Positions 11,813 through 23,357 of a DNA stretch of 64,000 nucleotides are shown in pieces. The translations under genes were made by a program, and so were the position numbers. The notes under the pieces were generated by a model. It did not search any database and was not told the DNA's origin. It saw only the letters and a program-made list of their open reading frames with translations. Location of the stretch: positions 63,606,172 to 63,670,171 of the forward strand of contig CM056744.1 in NCBI GenBank assembly GCA_029851415.1, written 5' to 3'. Each line of letters starts with the position of its first letter. The stretch's first letter is position 1. This stretch comes from Eretmocerus hayati (taxonomy: Eukaryota; Arthropoda; Insecta; Hymenoptera; Aphelinidae).

Positions 11813-13441
11813 TCAAGATCGATCTACCGGTGCTGTACGGTTGCCGTTTGCATCGTGGTTACTATTTGCTTGATTATACGGGCGATTTGAGTTAGGTGTG
11901 TGTGCTCGAGACAACTGTGGCCTTTGTTGTGAATCTCGTGAGTTATCACGCCCATTTCGCTGAGAGTTGCTCGAATTTTGATGATAACTAGAATATCTAC
12001 TTTGACGATCATTCTGAGTCTCCTTGAAATTCACATATTTGGTATCTGGTTTTATCGAGTTTAGATTGCCAGCTATATCCAACGTTTCTAGCAAATTAAC
12101 CAGATCATTTATTGATACTAAGCCTTTCAATAAAATGGTTTGACGAACATTCTCATCAAAGTGTTTCGTCAATCGTTTCACTATAGTTTTCTCTGATGGA
12201 GCGTCATCCAGAAATCTCAAATTGTTATACAGCCGCATCACGTACTCACTACGACTCTCATTTTTCTCAGCGGTATAAAATCCATACTCTAATGATCGTC
12301 GAAATTCGTCTTGAGCGTTGTCGTTCCAATATTTCTTCAAAAATTTTTGTTTGAACTCATCAAAATTAGATACCGACGATTCAATATGAATCCACCACTC
12401 TCAAGCGATTCCCCGAAGTGCTTGTCGGAGTGCGAATCGCAAACTCTCGATGTTATCATCGATCACTAAAATGTTCGCTGAGAAATCAGACAGAAATTGC
12501 ATCGGTTCATCGCAAGGTTCTGCGCCAAAGCGTGGCAAGTCGAACTTGAATTTTGGCGGAAACTCTGAACGTAGTACGTTATTGTTCCGTAACGTATTAT
12601 TACGTGATGTTGTATGTATTCTACGTATGTCTTCTTGTAGTCGAGCCGTCTCGCTTGCAACATGGATCTCTAGTGTATTCTGCCTCGTGGCCAAGTTTCT
12701 AGTTGTGGTCAAGAAATCCTCATTTGCAGAGGTTAAATGTGTTATCTGATTTTGTGCTCGATTTTGCTCCGATTTCAACTCATATATTGAGCGCGACGCC
12801 ACTACCAAGTCATTCTCTACCACATTCAAACGATCACTCATTCCTGCATTCAATGCCTGAATTTGCGAAACAAGATCTGTCAACCGCTGATCCACCTCGT
12901 CCGTTTCGTTATCTACAATTCGTGGGGGTAGTGCATTTTCAACCCGGTTACGTTCGAGCCCTCGTAGCCGTTCCTGTTCCTGCTCATGAAGCCGAGACTG
13001 TTCTTGTAAAAATCGCTGACGTTCAGCACGACGCGCTTCTCTGTCTTCCTCGAAGCCTGCACCCGCGCCTCAATCCAATAAATCATCATTCCGTTTCGAG
13101 ATTGATGCTACACTATTCATTGAGCTTGCTTTTGATAGCACTCCCGTATTATTGCGGCCCTTCGAACGCGTATTCCGCGGAACATCGTTGATACTTTCCG
13201 TTCCCTTTTTCGTGCTACGCTTCGGTTTAGTGCCCGTGTTATCGGTCATAACTTCTGCTGGCCGCGCGAAAAGACCCTCACCATTCCCTGATGAACCGCT
13301 TCCTAACTCGCTACCGTGCACCGTTGCGCCATCCGTTTGACGTATCGTATGAGCGTCTTCTTGATCCGATTGCATTCTCCCGTTGCCATCCACGCTCGCG
13401 TTACTATCTTTACGCAGCGGTGATCTATTCACAACCATCAT
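11813..13441 (-). pseudogene. Decayed LTR-retrotransposon gag
   Basis: One reading frame from the ATG at 13441 down to 11813, about 543 codons, interrupted by TGA codons at about 13067-13069 and 12398-12400 but without frameshift. The N-terminal part is polar and low-complexity. The middle (about 13000-12650) is a long Gln/Glu/Arg-rich coiled coil (REARRAERQRF, QEQERLRGLER). The C-terminal half has capsid-like features of Ty3/gypsy Gag: FKFDLPRFG, then LRQALRGIA directly before the second stop, then EWW, and FKQKFLKKYW. The tail is Ser/Asn/Arg/Gln-rich with no zinc knuckle. All interruptions are TGA, compatible with decay at CGA codons. Its LTRs were not found; a protease-like fragment follows at 11492-10959. 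Confidence 0.65.
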
Positions 13442-14425
13442 GTAACTCTATATAAGCAGCTTCACGTACGTCAAAATGAGAATCGATACTCGATACCAAT
13501 CTTTATAGAATATATTGCGTAGTCGTGCTAGACACAACGCTCATCCGTGCAGGCGCATTCACTCTTCAAATATTACGAAGAAGACTGCAAACGGGACATA
13601 TCAATGCTTTCACTCACATATACATACTTGCCAGGTGATTGACATCTGGTTTGTTTTCGTTCACCGCGCGTCGAAAAGTTTCCTTATTATGTTTCGAATG
13701 ACTTTCGGAGCTCGACTTGAGCCTTTATGATGATTTTGCATCACTTCATACACAAGGCTCAGCTGCCACTGACGGTTTAACTTTCCTCATCTCTATCAAC
13801 ACTTGTCGAGGTCCGTTTGTCATCCGATGTTATGATTTTTCAGATATTCATGCACATCAAACTTTCGTCTGCTGCCAAGTTGAATTAACTTGCCCTCGAA
13901 AACTTGAATACAATCCATTTTGATTCAAATGCTCTCGAACTCAAAAGACACCTTCGAAGCTAATGAGATCATAAACTTCCTTATTTGTTTAGCCTCTTCT
14001 ACATGAATTTGGATTCGTCTAATGTGCATGTGTTATCTCACAACATCCATCTCATGTACACTTGGCGACAAGGGATTCTTTCCGAATGTGAGGAAATATT
14101 CGCATCCCTGTCGCCCACTTGCGAGTTAGGTCGGAGCCACCGATGACGTCACTTCCGGCGATTCGAAAAGGTTAATTTTCTTTGTTTACTTGTTATCGAT
14201 TGAGGAGATAAGGTAGGAAATTAATTTGTTGGCGGCTTCGAAATGAGTTTAATTTGGTTTACTTTTTTTCCAAGTTGTGAAATCAAATTGCATGTGGAAG
14301 AAATTGCAGCATTCAGGTGAAATATGGCAGAAGGGAGAGTCTCCAAAAAATCGAAAATTGTATAATTGATAATCTTTTATCATGAACAATTTTGTAGATT
14401 TTTTGTCCTTGATGTTCAATATATA
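13442..14425. other. No gene seen
   Basis: This stretch lies immediately upstream of the minus-strand gag remnant and may contain its 5' LTR or leader, but with no second LTR copy in the window I cannot delimit one. No tandem or inverted repeat stands out. Confidence 0.4.
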
Positions 14426-14550
14426 AGTTGATTGTTTGGTCTCATCGATCTTGAAGGACGGTGGAGAACTAAATAAATTCCCAAATTTTCATGAAAGGAA
14501 TTTTATTGCTACGTTCCGTCCACTAGGTTTCGTGGACCTCATCAGGCTTC
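14426..14550 (-). repeat. Left inverted repeat with hammerhead-like core
   Basis: A 125-bp sequence that recurs inverted at 16599-16721 with roughly 90 percent identity by eye. On the minus strand it reads CTGATGA (from 14546), then a possible 6-bp stem GTCCAC...GTGGAC, then GGAAC, then CAATAAAATTCC and a common 80-bp tail ending GAGACCAAACAATCAAC. CTGATGA-stem-GAAAC is the core of hammerhead ribozymes found in Penelope-like retroelements. This copy has GGAAC instead of GAAAC, so it would not be expected to be active. Confidence 0.6.
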
Positions 14551-14796
14551 AGGTTTCTGTTTTGACATATAAAGATAGAAAATATGAAATTTTTTACGAA
14601 TGATGGATATGTAAATATTAAAGATGCGCAACTTACGTTATTCTTTAGATCATCATGATATTTTTGAACGATCTTGTAATAGAGCACAGACATAACGTCT
14701 GGCTCCTGTCGATACAGGTAAACAGAATGAGTCATCGGTCTTGTTTTACACTCATATTTATAATAGCGCGATCGCAGCATACAAAAGGTGACATAT

Positions 14797-16452
14797 ATGA
14801 GAGGTTCTACAGAACTTTTGACATTTGGGTTACTGCAGAATGAAATTTTTTTTTCATGGCACGCGTCTGGAATCGATTTGAGTGGTAACTAGAACCTCAA
14901 AAAGGAGTGGAAAAGTGCGTGCCCACTAATTTGGGGGAATGTTATTTCTGTACCAACCAAAAACGTTCACAGACGTCCAAACGACTTTTAGATACTCTCA
15001 GTCGAATGTAAACCCATCGGATCATTCGCGCACTGCTAGATGTGGTTATCGGTCAGATTTTTGAGTGATTCTGACTGAAAAGCAACGATTTTCTGCCTCG
15101 CCAGCTCGTTATTACACCACGAGGGGTATTCAAGGAAAATGGCTCTGGAAACTAGAATCATTTCAACGCGTCTTTGTATGATTCGGGATCGTGGTTATAT
15201 ATATATATATATATATATTTGGATACTAAGGTCCCAGAGTCTTTTTCGATCGACAGTATATGGGTGGTGCTGATGGCGAGAGTAGTGATAATCACGAGGT
15301 AGAGCTCCATATTTTAAGAAGATATGGCAAATGCTATTTTTTTTCTTTTTTCTTCTCCAATTGCTCCTCTTGCTCCTCTCGTTTAAGTCTCGATTTTTCC
15401 CTCTTGACTCGAGCATTGTTTTCACTATTTTCCATGAATCAATAATATTGAATATCTTGTCACAATCGACGATCTAGCACCACGCAAGCTATTTCCCATG
15501 TATCTAATTTTAAAATCCTTTCAGAATGGTTATAGTAGTCGATTTGCACAGAGTTGTCGTCAAATGCCCGAAACCGATATTGATAGTAGAGCTCAGAATC
15601 AGGAAACAACTAGTTGCGCGAATAACTACAAGCATGGGTTCTCTGGTGTGATTAATCTGTTTCCAAGATGATATGAGCGATTGCAACCTCATAGAAGTGC
15701 TGAGACGGGCTCGATCACATCGACCCCTTCGATACAATTCTTGTAATGCTTCTCACTCAAATAACATTCCATATCAGGACATGAGAACTATGAGATATTG
15801 TTCAAAAATAGGTGGAGAAAAATGGGCAAAACATTCCAGGAGCGTGCCCCCCTTCTCCCCGTCGTGCCGTGGAAATTTGACCATTTTGAGTCGAGTGGGC
15901 GCATGAACTGACCCATCTTCTTGATGCTATCATTTAAACGCAATTGGTCGCACGCACCCAAACCAAACGGAATATTATTGGTGTTGTTTCAAGCTATTGA
16001 AATTCGTTTTGATCATGTAACTATCGCAAATGTTGTTATTTTTTATAAGCTCAGTACGGAAGATCTCAACTTTTCGTGAAAACACGGTTACGCGACTTCG
16101 ACGTTTGTTTATGAACGCCACGTTGAAGGCACGCGTCTGAAACCAATCTTTTCTCAATATATAGGGTGCCTAAAATGTCACTGAATTTTGGCAGAATTTT
16201 TCGAGCAATGTTATTTTTGCAGCAGACTGAAGAAATCAAAAAACGGCGCGAGTACGCTAAGAGATACCCACAGAATGAGGGTTGCGGGCCGTGCTGTGGA
16301 TAAACAGATTCTTTTGACAGAACAGCGAATAGAGTACACATTCCGAGGCCATCGAACCTATTCAAATCAACTCCAACACTTTGATAATCTTTTGAAGGTT
16401 CAGAGATAGCGTGCAGTACGCCTAATGTCGAAAGTTCTGTAGAACCTCTCAT
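14797..16452. mobile_element. TIR element, copy 1 (ATGAGAGGTTCTACAGAA ends)
   Basis: Ends are inverted repeats: left ATGAGAGGTTCTACAGAAC, right (reversed) the same 19 bases, followed by imperfect similarity for about 25 bp more (TTGACATTTGGGTTACTGCA against TCGACATTAGGCGTACTGCA). ATAT on both sides (14793-14796, 16453-16456) is a possible 4-bp target duplication, though its palindromic nature leaves the exact boundary open. A second copy lies inverted at 61539-63435. Copy 1 lacks about 230 bp present in copy 2, the gap falling near 15630 after CAACTAGTTGCGCGAATAAC. It contains a TA-repeat at about 15198-15219 and no recognisable transposase. It sits between the inverted repeats at 14426-14550 and 16599-16721. 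Confidence 0.82.
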
Positions 16453-16470
16453 ATATGAAAAGTAGTGCAC
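16066..16470 (-). CDS. Unknown ORF at the end of the TIR element
   Basis: A 134-codon frame beginning just outside the element end and running inward. Codons from YMRGS onward derive from the element, including its terminal inverted repeat. The same ~130-residue frame is open in the other copy at 61536-61925, where it continues the broken hAT-like gene. The two versions differ at only a few residues (for example NRFDG against NKFEG). No domain is recognised and there is no signal peptide or membrane segment. Preservation in two copies could mean coding function or simply recent divergence. Confidence refers to its being a real protein. Confidence 0.22.
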   Translation of the reverse strand: MHYFSYMRGSTELSTLGVLHAISEPSKDYQSVGVDLNRFDGLGMCTLFAVLSKESVYPQHGPQPSFCGYLLAYSRRFLISSVCCKNNIARKILPKFSDILGTLYIEKRLVSDACLQRGVHKQTSKSRNRVFTKS

Positions 16471-16598
16471 GTGGGAGAGAGAAAGAGAGCGGGGGTCAAC
16501 GAGCTTCGTCAGCCGTTGCCCACAAGGGTTATATACTCGACTGAGATTTTGAATATCGTCTTTTTAATCGATGCAGTTTTCATCGAATTTAATATAGA

Positions 16599-16721
16599 AA
16601 GCCTGATGAGGTACACGAAACCTAGTGGACGAAACGTAGCAATAAAATTTCTTCCATGAAACTTTGGGAATTTATTTAGTTTCCCACCGTCCTTCAAGAT
16701 CGATGAGACCAAACATCAACT
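16599..16721 (+). repeat. Right inverted repeat with hammerhead-like core
   Basis: Inverted partner of 14426-14550. On the plus strand CTGATGA (16603-16609) is followed by GGTACAC, a loop, GTGGAC, and GAAAC (16631-16635), then GTAGCAATAAAATTTC. The core GAAAC is intact here, but the putative stem II has one mismatch. An extra G lies between CTGATGA and the stem, and I find no matching GUC cleavage site with stem III close by. Together with the left copy it could be the terminal repeats of a Penelope-like or other ribozyme-bearing element whose body has been replaced. Confidence 0.6.
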
Positions 16722-19700
16722 CATATGATAATCTTTTAGTGCACTAGTTGTTTTTTCCCTCGACTTGGGAAAAGAAATTATTTACAATTACAACAGCTGG
16801 ATAAATGATTGTTGTGCAAAAAAAGTTGTACTCCACTTGTTGCTTCTGATGCTCAATTATTGTGAAAAAATTTTTCAGTAAATATTGACTAACTTATTGT
16901 TGAGACAAATTTATTGTCGAGCATGAAAAAATGTCTGCAGGTGCTATTTGGAAGGAAGTTACAAACTCGTTAGTTCCCTTTGCGCATGTTGATTTAGTCA
17001 GTTAGGCAGATTTTTACAGATGGGTGATTCCGAGGCATCCATCTACTCTACTCAAGACCAGGGTTTATGATGAACTTAGCCAAAGACTGTTTTCGCATTT
17101 CCACCAGCCAGCCGAATCTCTTGGGTCGAGAATTGTCTATCCTTTCAAGTCAACGAATAAATTTGGATTGCTTTGAGGGAGTCTTGCCAGATTTCCTGAT
17201 GCTGGCCAATCCTGGGTTGCCTCATTATATAGGAGGACAGAGTTCATAAAGCTCAAGAGTCATACACTTTACTGCCTCGAAACTATATGAGCGAATGAAG
17301 CTGATGTCTTGAGCTTTCATCAGAGTTACAGTAGGCAGTTAGCAGTGATCTTTTTAGATAAAATCAGCGGTGAGAGTGAGCGGAGCAAAAACATGAAGCA
17401 AAACCTAGTCTACTCTAGATTTGCAAAAGAGACTTGAAACATCATCTTTCTCATGCAGGAACTTTCTCTATAAAAAAGACAAATTTAGATGAAAAATATA
17501 ATATTGAAGAGTAATAGAAAGAGACAGTAATTTTGTTAACATGATTGAGACAGAGCATACAAATTTATTTTCTATTCAAAATCTATACATAGATAATGAA
17601 ACAATTCACATACAGTTGAACAAAAAATTTAGATTGGAAAACTGAATAGTAGTAAGAAGTAGATGGTAACTTTGCAAACATGATTGAGACAGCGTATACA
17701 AATTTTGGATTGTGGAAAAGATTCACATACGGCTGAACATTGAATCTTGCTCCATCAGTCTTCAACTTTGATTTGCATTGGTAGCATACTCAGCAACAAA
17801 TATCTTGCATCGGTGTTGAGCTCTGAATAAAGAGCTGTCAAATCTTTCTGTGATTTGTGACTACTGCATTGAGTATCAAGTTGATACTAGCTGACCAGCA
17901 GGAACAAAAAAGCACATGGTACTGGTGGCATACTTGTCCTGATTATCGGTGGCTGCATGGAGAAGGATAAGGTAAGTCGATTTCATGATCCGTTATAGGG
18001 TGTAAAATTTCTGAATGTCAATGATTGGATGTAGCATCCATTTTACTCCTGTTCATTCTTTCAAATTTGATTTGAATATTGGGAATAATCCCCCAAAAGA
18101 TAACGTATAATAGTTATGGGATTTGAAAAAGCCATCCCAAGTAAAAGAAAATGTGATCTATTTTGAGATTTTCCGCAATCATCCATGACCAATTTGGATG
18201 TCAAGCAAAAGATGAAAATAGTTTTCCCATTAGTCATGGAGGACATACTGGAAATTATTCTGTTACGAAAGTAGCATTTTGAAAACGATTGCCTCTTGTT
18301 TGAGAGGTGATGAGCATTCTTCTGAATTATTTTATACCTCCCAAAAAAAGAGCTCCCAAGTGATAATTTCAGATACATTGAGTCGTGAGAAATTACAAAA
18401 AGTAAGTAAAACCCTCCAATTACGAATGTTTTGTAAGGAGGATCCTCAATGTAAAACAGGAACTTTCATCAATGAGAGGAGAAGATTGAGGTTTTGAATT
18501 CACAAGTATGCTCAATGATTACAAGCAAGAAGGGCAAACGAAATTTGAGTGATCAAAGCAGCTCATTATAAAAAGAGTAAATTCCATGAGATTTCTTTGT
18601 AAAACGCCAAAATGGTTGCAACTACACATTTTCAAAACATAGAGTATGACTCACATGAAATCAAAATGTATTACTGCTCTGTGAATTAAGTTTGCTGAGG
18701 TCTTGGCTAGATTCAAGTGCAGAGTCTATTCTACATCGTCTAAAAGATATCCCAGTACCCACCTCACACAGCTCCTGGGTAGAGGCTATGGAATACACTG
18801 TTGACATATCTTGGGATTGGTCTTGTTCAGCTAGCGATCATCTCCTTGGTGGGTTCAGCCAATTCTTCTGTTTCTTTCGATGAACTTCAACTCTCCGAAA
18901 TGGTGTTCATCTCACTCATTCGTATTTCAGACAAGAATGGTTGAAAATCATTCATCAAAGTTCTGGCCAATGCCACTCACAAACATTCTGACAGCTCTAG
19001 AACAATGCCTATACATCCTGTAGCAGTCCTGTTAACAAGATAGCAGAGAGATCGATAATTGACGATCAAAGATTCGATCCTCTCAAGCAATATCTTTTGA
19101 TTCTGATCATAGAGCCTGGGGTACATTTTTTGGATTTTGCAAGCCTCGAAACATATGAAATATTTTCGATATTGAATTCTTTTTGTTTCATGGCAAACTC
19201 GATCAAATGAAAAACAGGTTTAGATTTCGCGAGAAATTGAACTTGTCATCTGATGAGAATATGCTAATAATGCACCTTTTTTTCATTTTTTTTCCTGGTA
19301 TTCTGGAGAGCATACAAACGTTCACCGAAGATTTGAAAAAGATGATTACTTGTCAAAATGTCAAGAACCTGTTTCACATTTGGTAAAGCAATATTAAGTA
19401 AAGAGTTTGGAACACACATGTAAAAATGTCCAGATGGTCAAGAATATACAAAGATCATTAATTACGTTACTCACTCCAAGTTTGGAGAATTTCAATTCAA
19501 TTACCTCGGCAAAAATTTATTAGTAACGTAAGACCACCTTCTCAAGTTCGACATGGCAATCTTTCGGCTCCTGGCGAATTTTCGGAACATCTAGCGCGAG
19601 TGTTTCGAATGAATGAGAAGCAATATTGAACGAAATACATTGCGCAACCGGGGTTCTTTGGAATACAATGGAAAAAAGGAAGAAAAAATTAAAATATTTC

Positions 19701-19987
19701 GAAGAGTAAATATGGATTACACTCACGACGATAGTAAATGCCCATGTGTCGGCGCCAAAGTGGTGAGCCTGGAATATGTGGCTAAAGCACGACGAGAAGG
19801 TGGCCAGGTGAAAGCGTTGAACGGCTACGTGACGAAAGTACGAGTTGGCTAGCAGCGCGTCAGCAAATGATTCGGAGTGCAACAAAGTCGCGACGAAGCT
19901 GTGCAAATGCGCCCCTCAGCTGCGCCACCTGAGCTGGAACTTATCCGACGTTGCGAGTCCTATCATCTCCGTCACCAGATCTCTTTG
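16722..19987. other. No gene seen; one 139-bp tandem duplication
   Basis: AT-rich sequence with no frame above 128 codons and no recognised domain. A degenerate direct duplication with a spacing of 139 bp covers about 17524-17760. Landmark CATGATTGAGACAG occurs at 17540 and 17679, and TTCACATAC(A/G)G(T/C)TGAACA in both copies. Confidence 0.5.
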
Positions 19988-19991
19988 AAAT

Positions 19992-21015
19992 TGACGTGAG
20001 CGATTTCTCAAACCCACGCCAATGTATAGGAGAGAGGCTCTTCTATACACATGTAGGTATGGAGAAACAACGATAATTGCACTGATTTTGCGTTAAGTTT
20101 AACTGGGACGGTAATTTACGCGTTCCGGAGTGTTGCTTCCGGAACTGATACAAGAACGGATTGAGGACGAGGGGTAGGTAAATGACGATGGCGACGACTA
20201 ATTGTATTTTCAGTATAAAAACAAGGCTGGGTCCCAAACGGATATACTAACACACCACACACTCTTAGGTCTTATGACAGGAGAGTGGGGTCGAGGGCAG
20301 TGGCCCACGCCCGGAGTAAAAGACTCTATCTCTGGTAACGGCGCAAAAAAGACTCTCCTCATACGCAGATGGACCGTCGTTTTATAGCCGCGGAGGATTG
20401 AAGTACATTAGTCGTCATCAATTTTTTTAGTAAGACATAAGTTCGTTGCTTTCTAACTAAAATTCACATCGTGATGAGTTCAAAATCGGACATCAAAATT
20501 TTCGGAGCCATGTCTTGGCTGCATATTGAGGTACATATTTAGTCTACATCTGTTTCTGCTACCTGATTGACAACTTCAAGATATACGAATGAAATTTACG
20601 TTATTGTTCAACTCATTGAAAGCCATATAATGATCTCTTCGTTAAGAGATTTGGAAATACAAAGTGTAACCAAAATTTGGGTTGCCCTCGGGCGTGAATC
20701 CGTAAAATGTCTACGTCATGCGCAGAGGTCTATTTATACATTTCATACACCGATGAGTATCGGACCAAGTCGGCCTTCACGGAAGGTCGCCCGGCGCGGG
20801 CGCATACCTAAATTCTGCTGCGTCTAAGCTTGCGGTTTGAAAAGCGGCTTCATGAGCGAATAATCGTGATCTCACTTCTGTTGAGGTTCGAAAACGGGCA
20901 ACATGACTTTATGAATACGAGTTTATACATCAATGTCTCTTTGAGGGGTGATTTAAATATTTTTTGAAGATTCTATTTACATACGTTTGTATGAATGATG
21001 TTAATGCGAACGTTA
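19992..21015 (-). repeat. 3' LTR of the 735-aa-ORF element
   Basis: Read on the minus strand it starts TAACGTTCGC and ends CTCACGTCA. It matches the other LTR over its full 1024 bp with scattered substitutions. A minus-strand TATA motif (GCTATAAAACG) lies near 20380-20391. Upstream of its start on the minus strand there is only a weak purine tract. Confidence 0.88.
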
Positions 21016-21149
21016 ATCGGCCCTGAAATCAAGAAAAATATTTATCGCACTCTAAATGACTACTTCGCGCAAGATCGCGGGGATCCCAGCCAAGGGCCGA
21101 TTTATTCTGCGGCTTTATTCATAATTATATCGTGATTTACATACAATAT

Positions 21150-23357
21150 TTACGTAGAGGTCCTTGCAGTCGTCGCCGCTTTCGTACCTGCTCCCATCGT
21201 TGCCTCGTGGTGATGTTCGTCGATTCGACGAATCCTCAGGCGGATCGGGGCGTGTCCGTCTTGCATCAGGTGTTGAACCAGGTCGGAGGTCGGCAAGGAT
21301 GGCATTGATGGATCAGCTCCAGATCGGCCTGGCGACGGGTATGAGGCGCGGTCACGACCCGAGAGATGACGGGGAGTGCTGGGCGTCCTCGGTCTATCGC
21401 CCATATTGGCGGCACTCTCGAGCATGTGCAGCAGGCTTTGCTCGCCCTGCTCTGCTTGTATGAACGGTGACCCGAGGACCTGGGTGGCTGGGATGGCTTG
21501 CATTTTGGGAATGTCGTCGAGCAAGACCATTAGATCCAGTTGTTTCGGGGCAGCATGTGCGATGTCCTGTCCCGGGATCACAAAGTGTGCGCACCTTGAA
21601 ACGGGTGCTTTGTTGGCGACAAGGCTGTTTTCTGGCTCTTGAATTTGGCCTGTCGGGATGTTGGATGTTGAGTCGTCGGCCGTTAGTGTCTGCGGCAGGA
21701 TGATGTCGCCCCGGCTGGTCGACGGACCGGGTACCGTCTCGTCCCGGGAGGACGACACGACACGCATCTGCACATTCCTCACTGGTTCCCAAGACCCTGG
21801 GTTGGTAACTTGCACACTCCCGGTTTGCACTTCACTATCAGTAGAAATCGAGGTGCTCGCAGTCGTAGGCTTCTTGGTCCTTGGCTTCTTCTTGGCTGGT
21901 ACTATTTGGACGCTCGACGACAGGCCGAGTTCTTCGATGGCTTGTACTGCCCTCCTTTCGCCTGCGGGAGCCGAGGTGCTCGCAGTCGTAGTCTGGTTGG
22001 TCCTCGACCTCTTACGGACTGGCACTACGCGGACACTGGATGCCAAGCCAAGTTCGTTGATGGCTTGTTGAGCTCTTGCTTGCTCTTGCTCCAGTTGAGT
22101 GCGTTTCTTGGCTCGCCATTCACTCAAGGCTTCTCTCTTCAATTTCTTGCGGCAGTCCTTTTGGATATTCTTGATGAGTTTTCTGCCATCTGTCGGGCTT
22201 CCTGTCCGACGATACTCCGCTTCCAAGTCGAAATATGCCTGCTCCAAGGACATGTCGTACTTCTTGCTAGAGGCCATAGCGTGTGGTGTTGACGGTTGTT
22301 GCTCGATGGTAAGATCTTGCAGAATGGCCCCCCTTGCGTTACGGGCAGCCCTCTCAGCTCGAGTCCTGCGGCGGAGGGACGGTCGAGCGGCAACCGCTTC
22401 CGTGGAAATTAGGTCCTCCGTGCGGTTGGTTGGTTGAGACGCGGTGTCCACGGCGTCAGGTATCCCTTCTCCCTCGGGAAGGACCAAAGAGGGAAAGCCA
22501 GAGTCTCGGCTAGACTCATCCCCTCCATGCGGTGGTGCGATAATTGTTGATACAGCATGAAGATCCTCGTCGGATTCCATAGGGGTGGGGTCGTCAGGGA
22601 GGCCATGAGGCAGGTCTGGCGAAGCACGATGCAGCGGCCCCGTGAGGGCGCTAAGGGGCGTCGAACTCGGCTGCGGCTCGTCCCTGGTTGGGCCCGGATC
22701 CACGGCGGGGTAGGTTCCGGTTGAGGCCCAGGCGCTTATCCTCATCTTCTTGAAGGCTTTGTCCTCCTCGTCCACGCGTCCAGGCGTGCCGACGTACTCC
22801 AGAGGGCAGTGGACGGTCTGGGCATCGTCGTCCGACGATGCTTCTTGAGGGTAGCCGGTGTCTTGAGTCACAGTTGAGCCGTCGTCCGACGACTCCGATG
22901 AGTTGAGGGTGGGCCACCAGCCTCCAGGGGCACCACTCAGCCATCGTCGTTGTCCCGGTCCAGGGAAGGTGGATCGATCTGGTAGCGGCATTCCGAGCAT
23001 TGTTCGGTAAAAGACTGATGCTTCCCTCAAGGGCATCTGGTCATTTATACCGTCGTCATGTGAAGTTGGATTTTGGGTTCGCATTTTGCGTGCGTCCCAA
23101 TTTCTACTTCTCGTGTGGGTGAGTGCATAATTACTCGCAGGGCTCTCCGGGCTTTCTGCTTCGCCGGGATTTCCGTGCTTTCGTGGTCCGCATCTACGAC
23201 TCTGCATTTCTTGTTTTGTTGACGATCTTTGATGCGTACGGCCCCGTGCGGGTGTTCGTAGGGCGTTAGCGGGACGATGTCGTCGGTGTATCCCTGGATG
23301 ACGTTGCCGGTGTTGACAGTGGGCTGGTTTTGCTAGTTGAAATACCTCCATGACCAT
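21150..23357 (-). CDS. Unrecognised 735-aa basic low-complexity protein
   Basis: An intact 735-codon frame filling the LTR element's interior. The N-terminal ~340 residues are Pro/Ser/Asp-rich and disordered-looking. An Arg-rich stretch around residue 330 (RRRTRAERAARNARGA) could be a nuclear signal. A Lys/Arg/Glu/Gln-rich probable coiled coil follows (IQKDCRKKLKREALSEWRAK, EQEQARAQQA). Next comes a 35-40-residue internal duplication: NELGLASSVRVVPVRKRSRT and EELGLSSSVQIVPAKKKPRT, each followed by TTASTS. The tail is basic. There is no CCHC knuckle, no DTG, no YxDD and no integrase motif. It overlaps the upstream frame by 25 bp in the -1 phase, the geometry of a Gag-type frameshift. Alternatives are a very divergent Gag or a captured host gene. 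Confidence 0.6.
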   Translation of the reverse strand: MVMEVFQLAKPAHCQHRQRHPGIHRRHRPANALRTPARGRTHQRSSTKQEMQSRRCGPRKHGNPGEAESPESPASNYALTHTRSRNWDARKMRTQNPTSHDDGINDQMPLREASVFYRTMLGMPLPDRSTFPGPGQRRWLSGAPGGWWPTLNSSESSDDGSTVTQDTGYPQEASSDDDAQTVHCPLEYVGTPGRVDEEDKAFKKMRISAWASTGTYPAVDPGPTRDEPQPSSTPLSALTGPLHRASPDLPHGLPDDPTPMESDEDLHAVSTIIAPPHGGDESSRDSGFPSLVLPEGEGIPDAVDTASQPTNRTEDLISTEAVAARPSLRRRTRAERAARNARGAILQDLTIEQQPSTPHAMASSKKYDMSLEQAYFDLEAEYRRTGSPTDGRKLIKNIQKDCRKKLKREALSEWRAKKRTQLEQEQARAQQAINELGLASSVRVVPVRKRSRTNQTTTASTSAPAGERRAVQAIEELGLSSSVQIVPAKKKPRTKKPTTASTSISTDSEVQTGSVQVTNPGSWEPVRNVQMRVVSSSRDETVPGPSTSRGDIILPQTLTADDSTSNIPTGQIQEPENSLVANKAPVSRCAHFVIPGQDIAHAAPKQLDLMVLLDDIPKMQAIPATQVLGSPFIQAEQGEQSLLHMLESAANMGDRPRTPSTPRHLSGRDRASYPSPGRSGADPSMPSLPTSDLVQHLMQDGHAPIRLRIRRIDEHHHEATMGAGTKAATTARTST

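Noticed and set aside
15195..15222. TA dinucleotide run (also at 62994-63032)
   Set aside because: Simple microsatellite inside the TIR element; not a separate feature.
21160..22440. Several plus-strand frames of 78-160 codons opposite the 735-codon ORF
   Set aside because: They are antisense shadows of a GC-rich coding sequence.
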